The position numbers and the translations under genes were made by a program. From contig NZ_CANNGG010000005.1 of NCBI RefSeq assembly GCF_947504135.1, forward strand, positions 1 through 64,000: DNA of 64,000 bases, in the 5' to 3' direction. Numbering within the stretch: position 1 is the first letter of the stretch; each line of letters opens with the position of its first letter. This stretch comes from an uncultured Tenacibaculum sp. (lineage in GTDB: Bacteria; Bacteroidota; Bacteroidia; Flavobacteriales; Flavobacteriaceae). Positions 36,060 through 45,068 of the stretch are shown one piece after another. The notes beneath the pieces were generated by a model that had not been told where the DNA came from, did no database searches, and saw only the letters and a program-made list of their open reading frames with translations.

Positions 36060-36719
36060 ATGAAAATCAATGATTTTATATTAAAAGAAATTAAAGCACT
36101 CTCATTAAACAGCACTGTAAAAAGTGCCCAAAAGCTGTGTAATGATTTACCTATAACTCATATTCCTGTTGTTGAAAATAACAGGTTAGTAGGTTGTTTG
36201 CCTGAAAGTGATATTCAAACTCTTGAAAATAACGATGGTACTCTTAGAGAATACTCGTACTTATTAGATCATTTTTACACAAATGAAAACGCTACTCTAC
36301 TCGATTTAATTACCTTATTTGCTGATAATGATTCGAATTTAATTCCTATTCTTGACAAGAACCTTCATTATGTAGGCTATTATGAATTGAGTGATATTTT
36401 AGATGCTTTTGCAAATAGCCCTTTTTTACATAACGAGAGTGATACTTTGATTATTGATAAGAATAAAACTGATTATTCTATGAGTCAAGTAGCACAAATA
36501 GTTGAAGCCAGTAATGGTAAACTACTGGGCGCATATATTTCTTCTGAAAATATAAATAGCGTTGAGGTTACTCTTAAAATTGTTTCTGAAGAAATAAATG
36601 AAATCATTCAAACATTTCGTAGGTACGGTTACAACGTTATTACTCAACACGAAGATGATTTTTATTTAGAAGAACTTAAAGATAGAGCTGCTTATTTAAG
36701 AAAGTACTTAGATATGTAA
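36060..36719 (+). CDS. CBS-domain protein
   Basis: 219 aa. Two CBS motifs occupy residues 1 to about 120 (ITHIPVVENNRLVGCLPESDI and LIPILDKNLHYVGYYELSDI), followed by an ACT-like C-terminal part (LLGAYISSENINSVEVTLKI, about 150-215). CBS pairs sense adenine nucleotides. In this lineage the gene precedes nadK, as here (30-base spacing), so an NAD(P)- or ATP-sensing role is plausible but inferred. Confidence 0.85.
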   Translation: MKINDFILKEIKALSLNSTVKSAQKLCNDLPITHIPVVENNRLVGCLPESDIQTLENNDGTLREYSYLLDHFYTNENATLLDLITLFADNDSNLIPILDKNLHYVGYYELSDILDAFANSPFLHNESDTLIIDKNKTDYSMSQVAQIVEASNGKLLGAYISSENINSVEVTLKIVSEEINEIIQTFRRYGYNVITQHEDDFYLEELKDRAAYLRKYLDM

Positions 36720-36749
36720 TTTTTTCAATAACCAAACAAAACTCCAACA

Positions 36750-37646
36750 GTGAAAAAAGTCGCTATTTACGGACAAGCTTATACCACACTTGCAGAAAAA
36801 GAAGTAAAAATTCTTTTAACTGTTTTAGAAAAACATAACATTGTTGTTTTTTTTGAACAACAGTTCTATAATTTATTTATTGAAAATAATTCGCTAAACA
36901 AAAAGTATCCCACCTTTTCACATTTTAATGATTTATCAAACACTTTTGATGTAATGTTTACCATAGGTGGAGACGGTACTATTTTAAGAGCCGTTACCTA
37001 TATTAGAGATTTAGACATTCCTATTATGGGTATTAATACAGGTCGCTTAGGTTTTTTAGCTACGATTCAAAAAGATCAGATTGAAGAAGCTATTAATTTA
37101 ATGCTAAAAAAAGAATACACACTTCAAGAACGTTCTTTATTACAAATAGAAACATCTCCTGCTACAGAAGATTTTAATGAACTCAACTTTGCACTTAATG
37201 AAGTTACTATTGCTAGAAGAAATACAACTTCTATGATTGGTATTAAGACCTCATTAAACACAGAGTACTTAACGAATTATTGGGCTGATGGTTTAATTAT
37301 AGCAACTCCAACAGGTTCCACAGGTTATTCGCTTAGTTGTGATGGACCTGTTATTTTACCAAACTCAAAAAGTTTTGTTATTACCCCCATTGCTCCGCAC
37401 AACTTAAATGCGCGTCCAATGGTAATTCCTGATGACACAGATATTCTTCTGGAAGTTAGTGCTAGAGAAAAAGATTTTTTAATCTCTTTAGACTCTCGAA
37501 TAACTACAGTTCCATTGAATACTAAAATAGAAATACAAAAAGCTCCATTTACCATAAAAAGTGTTTTACCAAAAAATCAATCTTATTTGAATACCTTGCG
37601 TGGGAAACTTTTATGGGGAGAAGATGTACGAAATGAATCGTTATAA
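36750..37646 (+). CDS. nadK: NAD kinase
   Basis: Phosphorylates NAD+ to NADP+. 298 aa with FTIGGDGTILRAV, MGINTGRLGFLA, NEVTIARRNTTSM and TPTGSTGYSLSCDGPVILP. Starts with GTG at 36750; MKKVAIYGQ is the expected N-terminus. Likely cotranscribed with the CBS gene. Confidence 0.96.
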   Translation: MKKVAIYGQAYTTLAEKEVKILLTVLEKHNIVVFFEQQFYNLFIENNSLNKKYPTFSHFNDLSNTFDVMFTIGGDGTILRAVTYIRDLDIPIMGINTGRLGFLATIQKDQIEEAINLMLKKEYTLQERSLLQIETSPATEDFNELNFALNEVTIARRNTTSMIGIKTSLNTEYLTNYWADGLIIATPTGSTGYSLSCDGPVILPNSKSFVITPIAPHNLNARPMVIPDDTDILLEVSAREKDFLISLDSRITTVPLNTKIEIQKAPFTIKSVLPKNQSYLNTLRGKLLWGEDVRNESL

Positions 37647-37674
37647 CGATAGTAATTACAATAAAACCGTAAAA

Positions 37675-37710
37675 AAAAAGTTAATCAAAAAGACGGATTA
37701 TTAACTTTTT
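37675..37710 (+). terminator. Terminator after nadK
   Basis: AAAAGTTAAT/ATTAACTTTT stem with a loop of about 13 bases, followed by a short T-run. Confidence 0.6.
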
Positions 37711-37728
37711 AAAGCAAATTCAATTCCC

Positions 37729-37736
37729 TATATTTG
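37729..37736 (+). promoter_or_regulatory. -7 promoter box of the envelope operon
   Basis: TATATTTG, exact consensus, 14 bases before ATG 37751, so the leader is only about 8 bases. Confidence 0.6.
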
Positions 37737-37750
37737 CACGCTATTTTACA

Positions 37751-38431
37751 ATGAGAGGACTTATTTTATTAATATTATTTGTTTGTTTAGCTACACCTTT
37801 ACAATCACAAATTCATGAAATCGGAATATTTGCCGGTGGCTCTAATTATGTGGGAGATATAGGAAGTACAAACTATATACGTCCGAATAAATTCGCTGGT
37901 GGCCTTATTTATAAATATAATTTAAACCCTAGAATTGCATTAAGGGGTACATATACATATATCCCTGTTTCTGGTGATGATGCAGATGCTAGCAATCCTT
38001 CTCGTCAAAACAGAGGTTACAACTTTTCTAACAATATACATGAATTTGCTGCTGGTGTAGAGTTTAACTTTTTCGATTATAACATCAGTGACTACAGAAC
38101 TACTTTCACCCCTTATATTTTAGCTGAGATTGCTGCTTTTAATTATAAAAGCCCAGGTTCTCAAGTCTCAAACAATACTATTTCATTAAAAAATAAGTTT
38201 TCATATACCTTACCCGTGGGTATCGGTTTAAAAGGAAGGTTAGCAGACAACTTTGCTATTGCATTCGAAACAGGTATACGATTTACATTTGTAGATGATA
38301 TAGACTTTACGACAGATAGAATAAACTCATTAGATTTTGGAGGTAATGGAAACGACTGGTATGTATTTTCAGGTGTTTCTATTGTTTATACCTTTGGAAG
38401 ACCGCCTTGTTTTGGTGGAATAGCAGAATAA
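37751..38431 (+). CDS. DUF6089-family outer-membrane protein
   Basis: 226 aa with a signal peptide (residues 1-19, ..LQSQ) and a beta-rich body that looks like an 8-strand barrel (EIGIFAGGSNYVGDIG at the front, WYVFSGVSIVYTFGRPP at the end). Recurrent first gene before uppS and bamA in Bacteroidetes, which suggests an envelope-biogenesis role; function unknown. Confidence 0.85.
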   Translation: MRGLILLILFVCLATPLQSQIHEIGIFAGGSNYVGDIGSTNYIRPNKFAGGLIYKYNLNPRIALRGTYTYIPVSGDDADASNPSRQNRGYNFSNNIHEFAAGVEFNFFDYNISDYRTTFTPYILAEIAAFNYKSPGSQVSNNTISLKNKFSYTLPVGIGLKGRLADNFAIAFETGIRFTFVDDIDFTTDRINSLDFGGNGNDWYVFSGVSIVYTFGRPPCFGGIAE

Positions 38432-38433
38432 TT

Positions 38434-39186
38434 ATGGAAGAAAAACTACAGCGCATTAACTTACAAAAAGTACCAAACCACATTGCTATAATTATGGATG
38501 GTAATGGTAGATGGGCAAAAGGTAAAGGTATGCAACGTGTTTTTGGACATAGAAATGCTTTAACAGCCATTAGAGAAACTGCTGATACAGCTTCAGAACT
38601 AGGTGTTAAGTTTTTAACTCTATATGCTTTTTCTACTGAAAACTGGAATCGTCCAAAGTTAGAAGTAGATGCTTTAATGAGCTTACTAGTAACTACCCTT
38701 AAAAAAGAACTCCCCGAATTTCAACGTAAAAACGTAAAAATAAATGCTATTGGTAATTTAACTAGCTTACCTAAAAATGCTCAAAAAGTATTAGCTAATG
38801 TTATCGATGCAACAAAAAACAACACTAAAATTACGTTAACCTTTGCTTTAAGCTATGGATCGAGGGAGGAAATTGTTAACGCAATCAAAAACATAACCAA
38901 AAAAGTTGTTAATAACGAAATAGAAATTGAAAAAATTAACGATAAAATTATAAATAATCATTTATATACGTTTAATTTGCCCGACGTTGATTTAATGATA
39001 CGTACAAGTGGGGAACAAAGAATAAGTAATTATTTACTTTGGCAAATGGCATATTCTGAATTGTATTTTACAGATGTATTATGGCCTGACTACAGAAAAG
39101 AACATCTTTACGATGCAATAATTGATTATCAAAACAGAGAAAGAAGATTTGGAAAAACCAGTGAACAGATTGAAACCAATGAATAA
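38434..39186 (+). CDS. uppS: Undecaprenyl pyrophosphate synthase
   Basis: Cis-prenyltransferase making the C55 lipid carrier for peptidoglycan and O-antigen. 250 aa: IAIIMDGNGRWAKGKG (catalytic D near residue 20), LYAFSTENWNRP, LMIRTSGEQRISNYLLWQ. The ATG at 38434 sits 2 bases after the previous stop; the in-frame TTG at 38407 falls inside the upstream gene. Confidence 0.95.
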   Translation: MEEKLQRINLQKVPNHIAIIMDGNGRWAKGKGMQRVFGHRNALTAIRETADTASELGVKFLTLYAFSTENWNRPKLEVDALMSLLVTTLKKELPEFQRKNVKINAIGNLTSLPKNAQKVLANVIDATKNNTKITLTFALSYGSREEIVNAIKNITKKVVNNEIEIEKINDKIINNHLYTFNLPDVDLMIRTSGEQRISNYLLWQMAYSELYFTDVLWPDYRKEHLYDAIIDYQNRERRFGKTSEQIETNE

Positions 39187-41722
39187 ATATTCGTATTTAC
39201 TAGTATTTTTTATCACCCTTTTTGCGGTGAGTACTCAAGCACAAAACACAACTCCTAAAGATAGCACTGCTACAAATGTTATTTCCTACGAAAAAGGAAA
39301 GGAATATTTCTTAGGAGGCATAACTGTAACTGGTTTACAAAAATTTAGCGAACAAACCGTAAGAGTATACACAGGTTTAGTTGAAGGTCAAACTATCAAG
39401 TTACCTGGAGATAAACTAACTAGCGCAATCAAAAAACTATATGAAAGTGATCAATTTAGTGAAGTAGATGTGTATTTATCTAAACGTGATGGAGAAACTG
39501 TATACCTTCAATTTGACGTTACTGAGCTGCCTCAATTAACCAGTGTTACTTTTTCAGGAATTAGTAAATCTAAGGCTAAAGAACTAAAAAAAGAAACCGA
39601 CCTTAAAAAAGGAACTATGGTTACCGATAACCTTATTGTAACCACTCGAAACTTTATTAAGAAAAAATATACAGACAAAGGTTTTCTCAAAACAAAGGTT
39701 TCTTTAGATACAAAAAAAGACACTTCTGATGTTAATACAGTTAGTATGACCATTTTTATTGACATAGGAGACCGTATAAAGATTAAAGAAATTAACTTTA
39801 CAGGAAACAAGGCAATGTCTAATGCTACTTTGCGTAAAGCTATGAAAAACACTAAACGTAAACTTCTAGGGCGTTTTTGGAAAGCCTCTAAATACATACT
39901 AGACGATTACAAAGCTGACTTAGAGAGCATTCTTGAAAAATATAGCGAAAACGGATATCGTGATGCTCGTATTTTGTCAGACAAAGTAGTGTGGAATGAT
40001 GACAACACAATTAATCTTGAAATTGATTTAGAAGAAGGTCGTCAATACCGTTTTAATGAAATTCTTTTCATAGGGAATAAAGAATATACCGATGAGCAAT
40101 TAAATAGTTTCTTAAGAATTGAAAAAGGAGATATTTACAACGGAAAAGTGTTAAAAGAACGTATTTCTGGTGATGGAACTCCTAATTCTCAAGATATTCA
40201 AACCTTATACCACAACAACGGATATTTATTTTCTCAAATAAATGCCATTGAAACCAAAGTTGAGAACGACTCAATTACAGTAGAAGTTCGTATTAGAGAA
40301 GACGACCAAGCTACCATTAAAAGAGTAAGCGTTGCTGGTAACGAAAAAACAAACGACCATGTAATCTTTAGAGAATTACGTGTAAAACCAGGCGATTTAT
40401 TTAGTCGTGAAAACATTATTCGTTCTATCCGTGAAATAGGACAATTAGGATTTTTTGACACCAATGTAACTCCTGATGTAAAACCTGACTACCAAAATAA
40501 AACAGCTGATATAGAGTTTTCTGTAGTTGAAAAAGGAGGAAGTCAAGTTGAATTACAAGGTGGATATGGTGGTGGATCTTTCATTGGTACTTTAGGACTT
40601 TCTTTTAACAATTTCTCTATGAGAAATATTTTCAACAAAGAAACTTACAAACCATTACCTATGGGAGACGGTCAAAGTTTATCACTACGTTTACAAGCTA
40701 GTAGAACTTATAACACGTATAGTTTTTCTTTTACAGAGCCTTGGTTAGGAGGTAAAACACCTCAATCGTTATCATTCTCGGTATACTTATCAAACCAATA
40801 TCGTTTCGATTACAACACGTATGATGTAAATAAAAATGAAAGTTTAAGTATTATAGGTGCCTCAATTGGTTTAGGAAAACGTTTAAAGTGGCCTGATGAC
40901 TACTTTACCCTTTCTCAAAACATTAGTTACCAAAGAATAGGGCTTAACAACTACGGTTATCGTGTAGGTTCTTCAAATAATATTCTTAGCCAGGGAGATT
41001 TAAACAACTTAGCTTATAGTGTTGCATTAAGCCGTAACTCTGCTGGGCCTAGTTTAATTTTCCCTACTTATGGTTCAGAATTCACTTTACGTGCTAAAGC
41101 TACTTTTCCTTATTCACTAGTTAACGGAAAAGACTATACAGAACCTACAAATCCAACACCAGATGAACGTCAAGCATACTTAGCTGACAAATATAAATGG
41201 TTAGAATATTACAAGATATCTGCAAAAGGTAAGTGGTATACATCCCTAGCTAACAAATTAGTGTTAATGTCTAATTTTGAAATGGGGTACCTTGGAAAAT
41301 ACAATAGTGAAGTTGGTTTAACTCCTGTTGAAAGATATTTTGTTGGTGGAGATGGTATTGCGCAAGGTCAATTAGATGGTCGTGAAACAATAGGTTTGAG
41401 AGGTTACGAAAATAACCGTATTTCTTCTATCGATGGTGGAGCTATTTATAACAAATTTCAATTAGAGTTACGTTACTCTATTACAGATAAACCTTCAGCA
41501 TCTATTTATACTTTAGGTTTTTTAGAAGCAGGTAATTCTTATGACAATTTTAGTACTTTTAATCCGTTTAAGTTAAAACGTTCAGCTGGAGTTGGTGTTC
41601 GTATATTTATGCCTGCATTTGGATTATTAGGTATCGATTTTGCGCACGGATTCGATCCATTACCTGGGTTATCTGAAAAATCTGGTTGGCAAACGCATTT
41701 TATAATCGGAAGACAGTTCTAA
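39179..41722 (+). CDS. bamA: Outer-membrane protein assembly factor BamA
   Basis: 847 aa: signal peptide (MNKYSYLLVFFITLFAVSTQAQ), five POTRA domains (about 35-440), and a C-terminal Omp85 barrel with the conserved FVGGDGIAQGQL and GLRGYE lid-loop region and a terminal aromatic (IIGRQF). Central insertase for outer-membrane barrels. It overlaps uppS by 8 bases; a start at 39122 would give a poor signal peptide. Confidence 0.95.
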   Translation: MNKYSYLLVFFITLFAVSTQAQNTTPKDSTATNVISYEKGKEYFLGGITVTGLQKFSEQTVRVYTGLVEGQTIKLPGDKLTSAIKKLYESDQFSEVDVYLSKRDGETVYLQFDVTELPQLTSVTFSGISKSKAKELKKETDLKKGTMVTDNLIVTTRNFIKKKYTDKGFLKTKVSLDTKKDTSDVNTVSMTIFIDIGDRIKIKEINFTGNKAMSNATLRKAMKNTKRKLLGRFWKASKYILDDYKADLESILEKYSENGYRDARILSDKVVWNDDNTINLEIDLEEGRQYRFNEILFIGNKEYTDEQLNSFLRIEKGDIYNGKVLKERISGDGTPNSQDIQTLYHNNGYLFSQINAIETKVENDSITVEVRIREDDQATIKRVSVAGNEKTNDHVIFRELRVKPGDLFSRENIIRSIREIGQLGFFDTNVTPDVKPDYQNKTADIEFSVVEKGGSQVELQGGYGGGSFIGTLGLSFNNFSMRNIFNKETYKPLPMGDGQSLSLRLQASRTYNTYSFSFTEPWLGGKTPQSLSFSVYLSNQYRFDYNTYDVNKNESLSIIGASIGLGKRLKWPDDYFTLSQNISYQRIGLNNYGYRVGSSNNILSQGDLNNLAYSVALSRNSAGPSLIFPTYGSEFTLRAKATFPYSLVNGKDYTEPTNPTPDERQAYLADKYKWLEYYKISAKGKWYTSLANKLVLMSNFEMGYLGKYNSEVGLTPVERYFVGGDGIAQGQLDGRETIGLRGYENNRISSIDGGAIYNKFQLELRYSITDKPSASIYTLGFLEAGNSYDNFSTFNPFKLKRSAGVGVRIFMPAFGLLGIDFAHGFDPLPGLSEKSGWQTHFIIGRQF

Positions 41723-41750
41723 AACCGCACATTTGTAATGTGTCTAGGTT

Positions 41751-41767
41751 TTGGCACGGTTTTTTCT
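41751..41767 (+). promoter_or_regulatory. Possible sigma-54 (-24/-12) site before ompH
   Basis: TTGGCACG (41751-41758) is a perfect -24 element, and 41764-41767 (TTCT) sits at the -12 position, with TC for the canonical GC. An overlapping imperfect hairpin (AAAACCG/CGGTTTT, 41721-41764, with CACAT/ATGTG inside) could equally be a weak bamA terminator. Confidence 0.25.
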
Positions 41768-41783
41768 AAACACATTATACAAG

Positions 41784-42587
41784 ATGAAAAAAAGTATTTT
41801 ATCAATCGTTCTTTTACTTATTGCAAGTATAACTGTTGCCCAGAAAAATCAACGTATTGCCTATATTGACATGGAATATATTCTTCAGAACATTCCAGAA
41901 TATCTAGACGCACAAAATGCATTAGATGCTAAAGTAGAAAAGTGGAAAACAAAGTTAGATAAAGAAGCCCGTGCCATTGAAGTTTTAAAAACAGATCTAT
42001 CTAACGAAAAAGCAATTCTAACCAAAGGTCTGATAGAAGAGCGTGAAGAAGACATTACGATCAAACAAGAGTCTTTACGAAGATTAGAATCTTTATACTT
42101 TGGTCCTAATGGAGACATGTACAATTTAAGAAAGCAGTTAGTAAAACCTGTACAAGACCAAGTATACAATGCAGTACAAACAATAGCCTCTCGAAAACAA
42201 TATGATTTTGTTTTTGATAAATCAAGTGAATTGGTTATGCTGTATTCCAACAAAAAACACGATATTAGCGACCTTGTTGTACAAATGATTAATATTGATC
42301 AAAAAAAACAGGCTAGAAAAGACAAAATAGAAGCGAAGAAAGAATTACTTAAGAATAATAATTTAAGTGATGAACAAAAAGCTAGAATTGCTCAAAAAGA
42401 AGAGTTAAGAAAAAAGAAAGAAGCAGATAGGCTTGCTAAAATTAAACAAATTGAAGAAAAAAGGCAACAACGCTTAAAAGAAAGAGCAAACAAAAGAAAA
42501 TTATTACAAGAAAAAAGAGCGGCTCTTTTAAAAGCACAACAAGAAGCAAAGAAGAAAAAAGAAGAAGAACAAAAGGAAAACAAATAA
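41784..42587 (+). CDS. OmpH/Skp-family periplasmic chaperone, long form
   Basis: 267 aa. Signal peptide (MKKSILSIVLLLIASITVAQ), Skp core (QRIAYIDMEYILQNIPEYLDA split around residues 24-44; VQDQVYNAVQTIA), then an unusual C-terminal extension (about 185-267) that is almost wholly Lys/Glu/Ala/Arg/Gln and predicted to be one long coiled coil. Skp family proteins carry unfolded outer-membrane proteins to BamA. ATG 41784 is preferred to TTG 41751, which lies upstream of the signal peptide. Confidence 0.88.
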   Translation: MKKSILSIVLLLIASITVAQKNQRIAYIDMEYILQNIPEYLDAQNALDAKVEKWKTKLDKEARAIEVLKTDLSNEKAILTKGLIEEREEDITIKQESLRRLESLYFGPNGDMYNLRKQLVKPVQDQVYNAVQTIASRKQYDFVFDKSSELVMLYSNKKHDISDLVVQMINIDQKKQARKDKIEAKKELLKNNNLSDEQKARIAQKEELRKKKEADRLAKIKQIEEKRQQRLKERANKRKLLQEKRAALLKAQQEAKKKKEEEQKENK

Positions 42588-42624
42588 ATCAAGAATAAAG
42601 AACATTAATTAAATTAAAACAAAG

Positions 42625-43134
42625 ATGAAACATTTAAAAACGTTATTATTAGTTGCAATTTTTACTGTTGGATTGGGTGGTGTAGCAAACGCACAAAAAA
42701 CTGCACATATTAACACAGATAAATTATTAGCTGAAATGCCTGCAACAAAAGCTATGAAAGCAGAGCTTGAAAAGCTAAACAAAACATACCGTGACGACAT
42801 TGAAACAATGTACAAAAAACTAGAGGCTAAAATGAAAAAATATGAAGCTGAAGGTAAAAGTCAAACTCAAGAAGTAAACCAAAAAAGAGCCGTTGAGGTT
42901 AATCAAGACAGACAAAAGATAGCGCAAGCTGAACAAGCTGCTGGTCAAGAAATGCAAAAAAAATACCAAGAAAAAACTATTCCTATCTTAAAGAAGGCTG
43001 AAGATGCTATTAAAGCTGTAGCTGCTGAAAAGGGGATTATCTATGTTTTTGATGCTGCTCCAGGTAAAGGTTTAATCGTTTACGATAAAGGAGAAGATAT
43101 CTACGATGCTGTAAAAGCTAAATTAGGATTCTAA
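42625..43134 (+). CDS. OmpH/Skp-family periplasmic chaperone
   Basis: 169 aa, signal peptide ending ..GGVANAQ, then KTAHINTDKLLAEMPATK and a helical pair of tentacle arms rich in Lys/Glu/Gln, closing with YVFDAAPGKGLIVYDKGEDI. Standard Skp length. Second chaperone of the pair directly downstream of bamA, 37 bases from the first. Confidence 0.92.
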   Translation: MKHLKTLLLVAIFTVGLGGVANAQKTAHINTDKLLAEMPATKAMKAELEKLNKTYRDDIETMYKKLEAKMKKYEAEGKSQTQEVNQKRAVEVNQDRQKIAQAEQAAGQEMQKKYQEKTIPILKKAEDAIKAVAAEKGIIYVFDAAPGKGLIVYDKGEDIYDAVKAKLGF

Positions 43135-43156
43135 AAAGAATACATATATTTTATAT

Positions 43157-43188
43157 AAAAATCCTGCTGTTTAAACAGCAGGATTTTT
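43157..43188 (+). terminator. Terminator of the bamA-ompH operon
   Basis: 32-base perfect palindrome, arms AAAAATCCTGCTGTTT and AAACAGCAGGATTTTT. Confidence 0.95.
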
Positions 43189-43195
43189 ATTTTTG
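43188..43195 (+). promoter_or_regulatory. -7 box of murI, next to the start codon
   Basis: TATTTTTG, exact consensus, ends 8 bases before ATG 43204, so the transcript would be leaderless or nearly so. It begins on the last base of the upstream terminator. Confidence 0.5.
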
Positions 43196-43203
43196 TTATA
43201 CGT

Positions 43204-43998
43204 ATGAAAACTATTGCACAACATCCTATTGGTATTTTTGATTCTGGTATTGGTGGTACATCCATATGGAAGGAAATTCATCAATTGTTACCTCAAGAAA
43301 ACACTATTTACCTATCGGATAGTAAGAATGCTCCATATGGTCAAAAATCAACACAAGAAATAGTTGATTTATCTATTAAAAATACAGAACTTTTAATTAA
43401 TAATGGAGCTAAAATAATTGTTGTTGCTTGCAATACAGCTACTACCAATGCTATTGAATACTTAAGAAGTAATTACAAAATTCCTTTTATTGGCATAGAG
43501 CCGGCAATTAAACCTGCTTCATTAAATACCCAAACAGGTACAATTGGTATCCTTGCAACAAAGGGTACTTTAAATAGTACATTATTTGAAAAAACCACTT
43601 CTAGTTTAAACGATGAAATTAATATTATAGAACAAGTTGGTGAAGGCTTGGTTGAACTAATAGAAAATGGTAAAATTCACTCTAACGAGATGACTTCTTT
43701 ATTAAAAAAGTATATAGCTCCCATGTTAGAGAAAAAGTGTGATTATATTGTTTTAGGATGCACACATTACCCATATTTACTACCTCAAATACAAAAAATA
43801 ACTGGAAATAAAGTCAAAATTATAGATTCTGGTGAAGCTGTTGCTAAACAGGTTAAAAATGTTTTAAATCAGCAAAATATACTCAACCAAAGTAACGAGA
43901 TACCTAATAATACTTTTTTTATAAATAAAGATAAAAATGTTTTAGAAGTAATGCTTAAAAACTATCGAAACAGTAAAATTGACTTTCTTGATTTTTAA
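43204..43998 (+). CDS. murI: Glutamate racemase
   Basis: Makes D-glutamate for peptidoglycan. 264 aa: IGIFDSGIGGTSIW (N-terminal glycine loop), VVACNTATTNA and VLGCTHYPYLLPQI with the two catalytic cysteines. The 3' end overlaps that of the convergent porP/sprF gene by 4 bases; no terminator separates them. Confidence 0.95.
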   Translation: MKTIAQHPIGIFDSGIGGTSIWKEIHQLLPQENTIYLSDSKNAPYGQKSTQEIVDLSIKNTELLINNGAKIIVVACNTATTNAIEYLRSNYKIPFIGIEPAIKPASLNTQTGTIGILATKGTLNSTLFEKTTSSLNDEINIIEQVGEGLVELIENGKIHSNEMTSLLKKYIAPMLEKKCDYIVLGCTHYPYLLPQIQKITGNKVKIIDSGEAVAKQVKNVLNQQNILNQSNEIPNNTFFINKDKNVLEVMLKNYRNSKIDFLDF

Positions 43999-44975
43999 TA
44001 TGTAAAACTTCCATTGATATTAGGACACGCTGCTGCCCTCCTTTTAGTGCAGAATAAATTTATCCCTAATGATAATTGATGAAACCCTCCATTTGAAAAT
44101 ACCACATCTCCTGTTTGTTGTGTATATGTATAGGCAAACATCCAATTTTTGTAATTAACTCCTACTATAGGGGTTAAATATTGAGAGTCTCCAAAAACAT
44201 TTCCACCAAAACTTCTTCTATAAGATAATGCAGCCCATAATTGTGTTGCACTTAAAGTTTTGTACACTTTAAAGTTTATATCTGCTATCTTCTCTTCAGT
44301 TAGTTCTTTATACTGAAACATTAATGAGGGTTCAAATTGTAGTTTTTCCTTATCTCCAAAGAAATACCCTCCTCCTAAAACATAATTTCTAAGATTATAC
44401 GATTCAAAATCAGGATTTAAGTTGTTTTTTGCTGATAAAAAAAGGTTTTTTACTGTAAAATAAGATGATAATCCATTTTTATGATATGCCATACCAAAGT
44501 CAGCATTAAAATAAAAATCACTTTCTATAACCTGACTTACTGTAGGATCATTTACAAAAGTTCTTTGATCTCTCTCATTCTGAACCACAGAAAAAGACAA
44601 TCCAAAAGATAACTGATTAAAAAGATTTTCATTCCCCATATCAATGTGATATGCGTAGGTCCCTTGAATTCCTTTTTGTGAATGATACCCATTTTTATCA
44701 TTAAAAAGAATTACTCCCAAGCCTGTGTTAGAGTACTCGCTTAATTTTGCATGGAAACTAGCCGTTTGCAATGCTGGTGCATCATCTACTCCCAACCATT
44801 GCTGACGTGCCGTTAATCTTATTTTTCCACAATCACCAATACCTGCAGCAGCGGGATGTAATAAATACACATTATCTGATAAATAATCAGCATAAATTGG
44901 TAATGTTTCTTGTGCAGATAATTCAGTAATGATTGACAATACTAAAAACAATAAATAAGTAATTCTTTTCCCCAT
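43995..44975 (-). CDS. PorP/SprF-family type IX secretion membrane protein
   Basis: 326 aa. Signal peptide (MGKRITYLLFLVLSIITELSAQ), then PIYADYLSDNVYLLHPAAAG and KIRLTARQQWLGVDDAPALQ, the family hallmark, and an outer-membrane beta-barrel. These proteins serve as anchors or assembly factors for specific large T9SS substrates, usually encoded next door; none is adjacent here. Start 44975, because the ATG at 45002 overlaps the -7 box. Confidence 0.88.
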   Translation of the reverse strand: MGKRITYLLFLVLSIITELSAQETLPIYADYLSDNVYLLHPAAAGIGDCGKIRLTARQQWLGVDDAPALQTASFHAKLSEYSNTGLGVILFNDKNGYHSQKGIQGTYAYHIDMGNENLFNQLSFGLSFSVVQNERDQRTFVNDPTVSQVIESDFYFNADFGMAYHKNGLSSYFTVKNLFLSAKNNLNPDFESYNLRNYVLGGGYFFGDKEKLQFEPSLMFQYKELTEEKIADINFKVYKTLSATQLWAALSYRRSFGGNVFGDSQYLTPIVGVNYKNWMFAYTYTQQTGDVVFSNGGFHQLSLGINLFCTKRRAAACPNINGSFTY

Positions 44976-44999
44976 TAAAATTAAGTAGATAAATAGCCC

Positions 45000-45007
45000 C
45001 AAATATA
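45000..45007 (-). promoter_or_regulatory. -7 promoter box of porP/sprF-like gene
   Basis: TATATTTG on the minus strand, exact consensus, 24 bases before ATG 44975. Confidence 0.6.
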
Positions 45008-45068
45008 ATCAACAGTTGTTTAAAAAATTGATAATATATTGCTTTCTTACTATAATACAACAAGCTAA

